From Cotesia glomerata (taxonomy: Eukaryota > Arthropoda > Insecta > Hymenoptera > Braconidae): DNA of 64,000 nucleotides. The position numbers were made by a program, and so were the translations under genes. The notes under the pieces are model-generated. The model searched no databases. It was not told where the DNA came from and worked only from the letters and a program-made list of their open reading frames with translations. Location of the stretch: positions 1,915,659 to 1,979,658 of the forward strand of contig NC_058167.1 in the NCBI RefSeq assembly GCF_020080835.1, given 5' to 3'. Within the stretch, counting starts at the first letter, position 1. Each line of letters opens with the position of its first letter. Shown one piece after another: positions 33,842-43,327 of this stretch.

Positions 33842-34561
33842 TACACTTCTCACAAAAATTAAGGGAGCAAGAAAAAAATCCAAACTTTTGGGGGATTTTC
33901 AACAGGCTGTAACTTATACACAAATGGTAGTACAGCAAAAAAAAAGCAAATTGTAGCTCTAAGTGTCTAGTTTTCGGATATAAGTTTGAAAATTTTTTTT
34001 AGAAAATTTTTTTCGAGTAATCGTAAGAAAACCACCGAAAAAAAAATTTTCGAAATTTTTTTGGTTTTTTTTTTTTTTTTAATCTACGGACTTAGAAAAA
34101 ATTTTTTTGACTTAACCTTCATATGGACCGGATAACTTGTTTAATCAGCTTTAATTTGGTTTTTTTAAAATTTCGATACGAGCATTTCTCGCTAAGATAT
34201 CGGTGTTTGAATGGAAAAAGATCATTTTGTCTTTGATTACCAATATCTCAGCAACCAATGATCGCACAGAAATTTCAAGGTTGGTTTCAAAAACTTGAAT
34301 AAATTCTCTACAAGGATTGGCTATTGATTTTTGAAAAAAAAAATTTTTTTTCAATCATTACATGAATTTGAAAAAGCAACCAAAAAAGGGCTTTTTGTGG
34401 TTTTTTGGAAAATCAAGCGCCCAATCAAAAATATTGCGGAAACCACTATTGTTAAGTGTGCCTTTTACTGTTCAATATACCCACAAAAACCCTACGAAGT
34501 TTCAATTCAATCCAGCCAACCGTTTTTTTTTCCGACTTGATTGAATTTTTGAAAAAATTAA

Positions 34562-35287
34562 GGGGTTATACGCAGTTGCAAAGCTAAAAAAACAACATTT
34601 TTTTATGAATTTTTTCTAGACACAGTTTTTAATTATCAATTACAAGTGATGGTTATTTAAATAGAGCCTACTTTCAAGAATACAATAGCGCGTCAATCAT
34701 GTAAAAATATAAATGTGCACCGCTCCTGTAGAAGATGTTCTGAACGACCTCTAAAAAAAAGGCGCTTGGCGGTGATCTCCATTTCGGTGGTTTGGATTAT
34801 CTGAAATCAAAAAATATGGTGAATTCTTTTACAGGATAGATTAATGCTGGTATTGGACGAAGGAATAAGATTCAAAAAAATTATTACTATTTTTTTTTTA
34901 ACAATTTAGAAAATTGTTTTTCAACAAAAACGAAAAATTTTTTACAAATAGACGCCATTTTGTCAAAAATCAAAATTTTTCTTATTCCTTCGTCCAATAC
35001 CTGCATTAATCTATCCTGTAAAAGAATTCACCATATTTTTTGATTTCAGATAATCCAAACCACCGAAATGGAGATCACCGCCAAGCGCCTTTTTTTAGAG
35101 GTCGTTCAGAACATCTTCTACAGGAGCGGTGCACATTTATATTTTTACATGATTGACGCGCTATTGTATTCTTGAAAGTAGGCTCTATTTAAATAACCAT
35201 CACTTGTAATTGATAATTAAAAACTGTGTCTAGAAAAAATTCATAAAAAAATGTTGTTTTTTTAGCTTTGCAACTGCGTATAACCCC
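34562..35287. mobile_element. TTAA-target hairpin MITE in the left arm of the palindrome
   Basis: TTAA flanks it at 34558-34561 and 35288-35291. The left arm starts GGGGTTATACGCAGTTGCAA and the right arm ends with the exact inverse, TTGCAACTGCGTATAACCCC. The arms (34562 to about 34868, and 34981 to 35287) are about 307 bp and nearly perfect, with a 110-bp AT-rich centre. The TTAA target suggests mobilisation by a piggyBac-type transposase. The matching site in the right arm of the host palindrome lacks it, so it is a later insertion. Confidence 0.92.
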
Positions 35288-35989
35288 TTAAAGAAGCAAG
35301 AATTTCTCTCTGAAAAGGTCATAATTTTTATCGAAATGAAAAAAAAAATTTTTCTTCATTTTTTTCTTAAATCTGTATTAGTGACTTCGTAAACTTGCAA
35401 AAAAAAAAAAAAAAAAAAAAAAAATCGAAAATTTTTCAAAATTTTTGAAGAAAAAATTCAAAAATTTTTGAAATAGGGTAAATGTACCAGTAGTTGACCG
35501 ATTAAGGATTTTTGGCATTTCAATTGATCGTAATTTAATTATTATACGCTAAAAAAAAAAATTTTTAAGTTTATTTAAACTTTAAATATTCAAGTTTTTG
35601 ATATGTGATCTTATTTATTCGAACTATTCATAAAAATACTTATAAATTCACATTTAAATGCAGGTAAGTTAAAAACACCAGTAGTTGACCGGCTTGATCC
35701 AGTAAATTGACCGGAGTGTTCCAGTAGTTGACCGATTATCAAACATTGGTTATTTTGTAAATTTTAATTAGTTTTTTATGTTTAATGTATAATGTTTTTA
35801 TGCTTATTTATTTAAATTAGATTTGTATTATTAGTAAACAAAATTCGTTTAGTTTAGAACAAAACTTATAATAATAAAAAAGTAACAGATTAGTAAATTA
35901 AACTTCGATTCAATAATGACAAAAGCATAACATTTTTTCGAGGCACACGTATGCAATTATTAAAAATAATAACTATTATTTAAAATATA

Positions 35990-36210
35990 GTATATTACAC
36001 ATCTAGGGCAGTAAAATAAGAAATGTCTCAGATCACATGTAATTGTTGTCCGAGGCGAAGCCGAGGTCAATAAACATGTGATCTGAGGCTTTCTTATTTA
36101 CTGCCCGTGGTGTGTATACTATTTTTTTCCTCGACGGAGGCGGAAAGCGGCATTTTCGTTTAGCGCAGCGGGACGAAAGTTGACGCTTTCCGCCCGGAGG
36201 TGAGAAAAAC
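35990..36210. mobile_element. Palindromic short element, copy 2
   Basis: It has the same two-part structure as 20366-20590. TAGTATATTACACATC and GTGTGTATACTATTT bracket an inverted CAGATCACATG/CATGTGATCTG core around CCGAGGCGAAGCCGAGG. GGCGGAAAGCGGCATTTTCG and GAAAGTTGACGCTTTCCGCC follow. Similarity to copy 1 is high across both parts, so the two parts move or are copied together. Confidence 0.8.
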
Positions 36211-37287
36211 TATTAATTACTATAAATTTATGTCTATATATTTCTAATATCAACAAAAAAATTCATATTTAAACTTGTTACACTTATAAAAGGATTTGTT
36301 TATATTTAATGAGGTTTGTTAATATCATAGGGTTTAATAAATATTTATTAACAGTTTATAAATTATTTATTAAATACGATTTATTAACTGTTAATAAATA
36401 TTCATTAATGTTTAATTAAATATTTATTTAAAATCAAAAGCAAAAATAGCAATTTTCTTTTGACACTTTTTATAACCCTACAGCTAGAATACATGATAAT
36501 AATTCAATTCACTAGATAAATTAACGTTTTTAATATTTAAAAATATAAAAGATAATTATGAGCTGTGATAAAATTTGGTATGTTACAGTAAACGTTATTA
36601 TAAAATAATATAATTAATGTAAATAATTTGTAAAGATAATTTTTGTTTATAAGCAATCTTCATAACATATGACATTGCAAGCGAAACACAAATTCACTCA
36701 ACAAAATATTTATTAACTGTTAATAAATATTGGTTAAATATAAATAAATACTTATTAACTATTAATAAATGTACTCTTTCCTCCTAAATGAATTAAATTA
36801 TTAATAGCTAATAAATCCTTCTATCAGTGTACAAATTTAAACTTGACTCAACAATCATCTTATTTGAAACACATTAAACAATAAGCATAAATACTTCTTT
36901 ATTACTAATAATTTAATAATTATAAATTATTTTAAATAACAACACTTATGTGAACATGAAATTATCACGTAAACATATTTATATTTTTATTTTATATAGG
37001 TTAGAAACTTACAACTGTGCATGCGGTCAACTACTGGTATTTTGAAAAATAGCAGGTTCCAATAGATGACCGAAGTCATTTATTGATGGTACAACGGTGT
37101 TTTATTGTGCCAGTATCTGACCGATCGTTGAATTGGTATTCATTTGATTGTTTTTTTTCAAATCTTATTAAAAGATTTGTTAAGAAACTATTAAAGACTA
37201 CTTTAGAATTTAATTTGGCAAGATTAACCTAATAGAAACTTTTTTGTTAACTAAAACATGTAGTCGCCTCTCGGATACTCTACTATA

Positions 37288-37733
37288 CAGGGTGTCCCAA
37301 AAGTCGCGGACGCCATTGTAGCATCTGATGAAAAAAATAATTCTGAGTCGAAAAGCCCTTAGCCATTTTTCAATTAACCGCATAGATAATTAATTATTAA
37401 TTAAAAATAACGTCTCTTTATTTGTTAGAGAGAGAGCGCCAGTGTCCAGTAAAATATGTGCCAAACAAAGACACAACTAACTGTATGACTAACTAGTTTC
37501 TATAGCTAATGTAGTCACATATATTTACTTACACATTCACACGTGCAAGCATCTTCGTTGGAACGCACTTGACTTGACACTAGTGCTCTCTTTCTAACGC
37601 ATAAAAGGACGTTATTTTGATTAATAATTAATTATCTATGCGTCTGATTAAAAAATGGCTAAGGACTTTTCGTCTCAGAATTATTTTGTTTATCATATGC
37701 TACAATGGCGTCCGTTACTTCTAGGACACTCTG
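37288..37733. mobile_element. TA-target MITE with about 137-bp inverted repeats (CAGGGTGTCC ends)
   Basis: TA flanks at 37286-37287 and 37734-37735. The left end CAGGGTGTCCCAAAAGTCGC is matched by a right end inverting to CAGAGTGTCCTAGAAGTAAC. The similarity continues about 137 bp inward (GGACGCCATTGTAGCAT, ATAGATAATTAATTATTAAT). A CAGGGTGTCC start with TA duplication is common among mariner-like MITEs. Confidence 0.88.
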
Positions 37734-38844
37734 TAGTAATTGACCGATTTTAGTCAGATCATGTGGTGAAAAATTTTCATGAATTATTTTCGATGTTCTA
37801 AAAATTAAATAATATTTGGAATACCTATTCATTGTAATGATTATAAGTTCAACAATAGTTAAAAATAAATTTCAGGGTCATAAAAAATGCAGTTAATAAT
37901 AATTTTTTGTCTTTTTTTATGAAAGCGGTCAACTACTGGTACCCGGTCAACTACTGGAACATTTACCCTATTTTTTGAAAAATTTTCGATTTTTTTTTAT
38001 TTTTTTTTTTTTTTACGAAGTCAAGTTTACTTCGCAAGTTTACGAAGTCACTAATACAGATTTAAGGAAAAAATAAAGAAAAAATTTTTTTTTCATTTCG
38101 ATAAAAATTATGACCTTTTCAGAGAGAAATTCGTGCTCATTTAATTTTTTCAAAAATTCAATCAAGTTGGAAAAAAAACGGTTGGCTGGATTCAATTGAA
38201 ACTTCGTAGGGTTTTTGTGGGTATATTGAACAGTAAAAGGCACACTTAACAGTAGTGGTTTCCGCAATATTTTTGATTGGGCGCTTGATTTTCCAAAAAA
38301 CCACAAAAAGCCCTTTTTTGGTTGCTTTTTCAAATTCATGTAATGATTGAAAAAAAATTTTTTTTTTTTAAAATCAATAGCCAATCCTTGTAGAGAATTT
38401 ATTCAAGTTTTTGAAACCAACCTTGAAATTTCTGTGCGATCATTGGTTGCTGAGATATTGGTAATCAAAGACAAAATGATCTTTTTCCATTCAAACACCG
38501 ATATCTTAGCGAGAAATGCTCGTATCGAAATTTTAAAAAAACCAAATTAAAGCTGATTAAACAAATTATCCGGTCCATATGAAGGTTAAGTCAAAAAAAT
38601 TTTTTCTTAGTCCGTAGATTAAAAAAAAAAAACCAAAAAAATTTAGAAAATTTTTTTTTCGGTGGTTTTCTTACGATTACTCGAAAAAAATTTTCAAACT
38701 CAGATCCGAAAACTAGACACTTAGAGCTACAATTTTCTTTTTTTATTTTGCTGTATGACCATTTTTGTATAAGTTACAGCCTGTTGAAAGTCCCCTAAAA
38801 ATTTGGATTTTTTTCTTGCTCCCTTAATTTTTGAGAGAAGTGTA

Positions 38845-39547
38845 CATTTGCCTCGAAAAGCTGAAATCATTTCATCGATTGTGAGATAAACGCTCGGAAT
38901 ATACATATCTCTACACTTTCGAGAAAAGTCTTCCCAAATATCACGAATCTGTTTGAGCTCATAACTAATCTAAAAAATTTAGGCGAAAAATCATCCTTTG
39001 ACCATAGATCTAAAATATTGACATGCGACATTTTCAGAATACCAGCAAGATACAAAAGTCCAAATAATGCACGTACTTCATCCCTATTTGTAGGTGGACA
39101 ATCTCTATCTCTACTATATTTTTCTCTTAATTCTGTTAATTTTAAATTAGTAAACTTAAAAATTATATTAATTGTTTCATCGGGAAAAAATAATTGCCAA
39201 CAGTCGATTATTGTCATGCAATTTTTAGCTGCATCAATTGCTACAGCACTTTGAGTGATAAGGTTGCGTTTTGGAGTTTTCGATGACGGCTATGGCTTTT
39301 TGAACCATTTAGTCTGCTTATCCTTTCCAATAAAATAAGTGTCCGAATCTTCATTGTCTGATAAACCTTCATTGTCTGATGAATCCTTAACTGAAGCTTG
39401 GTCTCCATCAGATTCCGAATCTTCATTTTGTTATTCATGTTGTTCTTCATCAGAATCAATATCCGAGCAATCACTCTGATCATCCAATAATTAAGTTGCC
39501 CAATCTTTATTTGTTGATTGTGATCGAGTAATGCGTCGTGATGCCAT
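38845..39547 (-). pseudogene. PiggyBac transposase, N-terminal part, with stops
   Basis: It starts at the ATG at 39547 (MASRRITRSQSTNKDWAT) and continues through an acidic region (SDCSDIDSDEEQHE, SDNEDSDTYFIGKDKQTKW) broken by three in-frame stops. It then enters the DDE domain (TIIDCWQLFFPDETINIIFK, SRDRDCPPTNRDEVRALFGL, LDLWSKDDFSPKFFRLVMSS). It ends VYLTIDEMISAFRGKC where the TA-target element is inserted. LTIDE and the acidic N-terminus are typical of piggyBac transposases. It continues in 33841-32856. Confidence 0.9.
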
Positions 39548-40459
39548 AAAGAGTAGAATTCTACATGAAAATATATTAATTATTAATTATTTTCATCAAC
39601 TTGATATTTAAAAAATTTTCATTTACTTAATTATTTAAAAACATTAGTTTCAAAGATTATGATGATAATTTTAATTTTACGGAATTATTTTAATTCATTT
39701 GACTTTATTTATTAAATTAAAATAATATAAAATTTAAACAATAAATATTTACATTACCTTAATATTTAAACCTTAAAATATAATAATAATATTAATTGAC
39801 ACAATCAATAATAGCTTTTACCCGCGGCTTCGCTCGCCATGCTAGATGGCGTTGATGTAGCTAGATTTTGAGATTTTTCGACAAAATTTTATTTTTCGTA
39901 AAAAATAAATTTTTTTTTTCTTTATAAAGTATCCTATGTTACTTTTAATACCTCCGAGAATATTGGTACAAAGTTTCATAATGATCGGTTGAGTAGTTTT
40001 CGCGTGAAACGGTAACAAACAAACTTACATTCACATTTATAATATTAGTAGGGATTATCACAATAAATAAATAAATACTACAATTTTGTATTGCATTTGT
40101 TGTTATTGACAGCCATTATGCTATTTTATAGTTTTACCAATCGCCGCTTAGGAGCGCTCGGCTATCTGGCAACCCTGCACTAAAAATTTACTGCACGATT
40201 TCAGTCGCGTAATGAGCAGATCGCCGCATTTTCCTAATCCTGTTGCATTAAAAAATTAATATTTAATTTCCTGAGCTAAACATCACGATAAAATTGATTG
40301 TAATAAATTATAGGATATTTGAAGAACGAATACTATTTATTGTGAACTTGTAACATACATAGTTATTTAATAAATGAAAAAAAAAACTTGCGAAGTGCGG
40401 CGCAGCGCTCATGACGCGAGTGACGAAAGGTTTTTGTAATTTTCAATTTTCCATCTTAG

Positions 40460-40675
40460 GCATCAAGAAGTGAAAGATCAAAAAAGTCGCCTACTTACAA
40501 AGATTTAGATTTTATGGAGCATCATCCAGAAGGCATTTTTTTGGAAGCAGATACATATAATGCATTAGTTAAAACAATTCAAAGAGATTGTCGAGTTTTA
40601 GAAAGTTTTAAAATTATGGATTATTCACTTCTCGTTGGAATTCATAATTTGGATCAAGCATCCCGAGAAAAATCG
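40460..40675 (+). CDS. PIP5K: PIP5K exon with the catalytic MDYSLL motif
   Basis: Seventy-two codons, phase 0 at both ends, acceptor CATCTTAG, donor GTAAAA. It encodes ASRSERSKKSPTYKDLDFME, then HHPEGIFLEADTYNALVKTI and QRDCRVLESFKIMDYSLLVG, then IHNLDQASREKS. FMEHHPEG, TIQRDCRVLESF and MDYSLL are signature blocks of type I PIP kinases; the D of MDYSLL is in the catalytic site. The acceptor is only 29 bp beyond the end of the piggyBac relic, yet the acceptor and its pyrimidine tract are intact. Confidence 0.97.
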
Positions 40676-40891
40676 GTAAAATTCTATTATTTTCCTTACA
40701 AACGCCCATATAAAAACTTTGCATGATTTACATAAATTTTGCATGAAAAAATCCATATTTTACTTAATGTCCATTGAGATGTAGCTATATATGATCTTGA
40801 GGATGTTTCCAAGAAAGTCAGTTTTCTTGGAGTTTTTTAGTCTTTGAATGCTCTTATATATATACACACACACACACATATATATATTCCT

Positions 40892-40893
<2 letters not shown>

Positions 40894-40953
<60 letters not shown>
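40894..40953. repeat. (AT)n microsatellite
   Basis: About 30 AT units, preceded by an (AC)n/(AT)n mixture at 40862-40886. Confidence 0.95.
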
Positions 40954-40956
<3 letters not shown>

Positions 40957-40959
40957 ACC

Positions 40960-43300
40960 GTACTTTTTTACATCGAGCTGATTCGCTACTGCGTAGCGGA
41001 TCGCCCATGTCGGCTATACTTCTGTCTCTCTCACCCTCGTTTCCAGTCTCGACTTTAACCCAAGGCGCCAGATAATTTTAAACAACGAGAAATTAACAAA
41101 ACTCAATAAATGTAACTCAAAACGTAAATTAGTCCAAAACTCAATAAAATCTGTAACCTGAGACTGGTAGCTAAAGCGAAGAGACAGGTATACCACGGTG
41201 TCGCTCAGTATGCTAGTTATGGAGAGAGGGAGGGATTCGTATGCAGATAAGAATTAATGTGATTATTAAGACGCTGAGATGACTGATTGATCTTCGATTT
41301 ATTAACAAAACTAAATAACCAAATAATAACTAGACTCGATACAAAATCATAAATATTACAAAAATATAAATAAATAAGTTACAGACAAAATTATAATTAT
41401 CTATAACCTCAATGTAGCGTGATAACTCAAAAAGATAACTAAAAATACTAATTAATTATTTCAGTGGCAAAAGAAAATGTAGCTTAGAACTTAATTACTT
41501 CAAACAGATATCAAGTAGCTCAATAATTAATTAGGCACCAATAAATTAATCTGTAACTCGGGTTTTATCCCATAGCCGTACCTAAAACCCAAAAATATAA
41601 CCTGAAGCTTCAACAATACCCATAATAAAATTCAATTACTCTCATGACCTTTTCAACACCCAAAATACTTGATAAAACCCCAAACTAGACTTAAACTCTA
41701 GTTTAAAAGTTAACCAAAAAAACGTATCTCAATCAAAACTGACCATAATCGTACCTAAAACCTACTCAAAACTAACCCATAATAAAATGAACATAAAAAC
41801 TAAAACATACTTTTACCAAACCTTCCTCGAACAAGGACATCACTTGGTGACTACTTCTCCTGGGATTGGCTTTGGATGGAACCATAAACGAAAACTGAAA
41901 AATGACCATTGGCTTCCACCGCTGACATGGTCAGCTGCCCTCCGTGGCCTGCCACCCATATCGTACTCTGACCAGGTGCTGACTCCCGGCGAAGTTGGTC
42001 AATCCTCGTCGTAGTCAACCAAAAATTAAAAATGCCATAAACGACATACCGGTTCCAGAGCCTCAGCCAAATCCCATATACTGGAGCGCTGACATTACAG
42101 TCAGACTTCTATAATTCACCGGGAATCTCAGAGGGCTAAATTCCTAGCATCCACTAGGCTGGGTGAGTCCAAGGTCCCGATCCACGGCAACGTAGATTCG
42201 TCCACAAGCTCGAGACGCCAACTTAATTTACACTTAACTTTAACCTTCTACTTAACTGACTCTTCCCAAAAATATAAAATACTGTAGCTTAAATATAAAA
42301 TTCTAAAACAATAATAATAGCTGTAGCATAAACGAAGCCTTTAGTACAAACAAAACTGTACTCAAGATGGATGAAAAGGAGAAGTCGCCAACGACTCTGA
42401 GACAGTGTTCCCAGACTTCGGCGAGGTGACCTCCTAGGTCCAAGACAATGCTCTGCGCCAGGTTGTGCCTGGACGCCACCAAGAGATAAAATAAGACGGA
42501 AGGAATCACTACCTCTTAACAGGTACTGGTTCCTGAACGTGAGCTCGACTCAGGTCGTAGGTGCTAGAATTAATGTTAGGGTCACTATATATAAGTTAAC
42601 ACTAGGTTGAGATTTAGAGAAGGTCCAAGTAATGAGTGCACAGCAATTAGAACAATAAGTACAGTATATTCTGATATATCAACAGTAAAATGTTTTAACA
42701 AAAATAGTTAATTAACCCGGAGACTCTACACAAACTAAATAATAAAGAGAGAAAATATAAATAATGAAGAAGAAATAGCGGCACGGTGCCTCGGTGAGTG
42801 CCGGCACACGTGCACGTCACGAAATGGCGGAAGGCCAACGACTCTTTATTAAATGATTTTATATAAACTAATAAAAGTAAATAACAAAAAGAAAATAAAT
42901 TTTATAGTTACGGAAAACAATCTCTAAATTTAATACAAGCGGCGTACGTCGTTGTTCCTCTCGATGAGTTCAGCTTCCAAAGGTATTACTGGCTCTCCAG
43001 ATCCCATTACCGAACCGACGCTTCCAACAGTAATCAGTCACGATCTTGGCACTCCAGTCGCTTGCACACAGCAGGTGGAGTTGCTTTTTGAAACTTCTTG
43101 CTTCTGGGCACTCCTGTGACTAACTGACTGACTCACTGCACCGACTGACCGTCCGGACCTTAACTCTCCCCACTCTTATCAACAATCAGTCCCTACCGGC
43201 AACCTCTGAAACAAAACTCTGACGGAGTTTGCCACCCTGGCAGCACACCCGAACACGAGTGGCACCAAACTCAAAATCCCTGTTACAACTCTCCACTGTA
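40960..43300. other. Compositionally distinct non-coding block
   Basis: 41080-42560 is rich in A and C on the + strand, with ACTAAA, AACCC and TAACTC-type phrases. 42780-43260 is a G+C-richer block. A short palindrome, GATTCGCTACTGCGTAGCGG, is at 40979-40998. No conserved domain or long reading frame was found. It may be an old transposon or the upstream region of the gene starting at 43328; the last 300 bp would be its promoter. Confidence 0.4.
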
Positions 43301-43327
43301 TACTGTAGCATGCGACTGCACTCGGCA

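Larger units (their letters stand above)
35476..37968. mobile_element. 2.5-kb TA-target element with CCAGTAGTTGACCG subterminal repeats
   Basis: The left end GGGTAAATGTACCAGTAG (35476) and the right end, inverting to GGGTAAATGTTCCAGTAG (to 37968), are flanked by TA on both sides. The motif CAGTAGTTGACCG or its variants recurs at both ends and internally (35488, 35679-35745, 37018-37120, 37925-37955). No transposase is visible; the interior is AT-rich and includes a palindromic element and a TA MITE. It lies at the centre of the larger palindrome. A partial relative is at 20820-21270. Confidence 0.85.
33844..38842. mobile_element. Long palindromic TA-target element inside the piggyBac transposase
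   Basis: It is bounded by TA on both sides (33842-33843, 38843-38844). The left end is CACTTCTCACAAAAATTAAG and the right end inverts to CACTTCTCTCAAAAATTAAG. The arms stay inverted for most of their length. For example, the same 67-codon frame (NPCREFIQVFETNLEISVRS) is read on the minus strand at 34151-34354 and on the + strand at 38347-38550. Subtracting inner insertions leaves about 1.8 kb that is essentially two arms of about 880 bp, with no transposase. It is a fold-back MITE of the Tc1/mariner target type. The open frames are by-products of the arms. Confidence 0.88.
32120..40430 (-). mobile_element. PiggyBac-type element filling a PIP5K intron, itself split by nested insertions
   Basis: The left end is TTAA (32116-32119) followed by CCCTTCGTCACTCGCGT. 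The right end carries the inverse ACGCGAGTGACGAAAGG (to about 40430), followed by TTTTTG where TTAA would be expected. The minus strand carries a piggyBac transposase in two pieces (38845-39547 and 32856-33841) separated by a 5-kb insertion. Without it the element is about 3.3 kb. It begins 56 bp after one PIP5K exon and ends 29 bp before the next. 32120-32855 and 39548-40430 are its AT-rich non-coding flanks. Confidence 0.88.

Noticed and set aside
34151..34354. Conserved 67-residue frame repeated at 38347-38550
   Set aside because: The two are opposite arms of one palindrome; identity comes from the inverted repeat, not from selection on a protein.
40979..40998. Short palindrome as a Helitron 3' hairpin
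   Set aside because: No CTRR end with the required spacing and no Rep/helicase coding sequence nearby.
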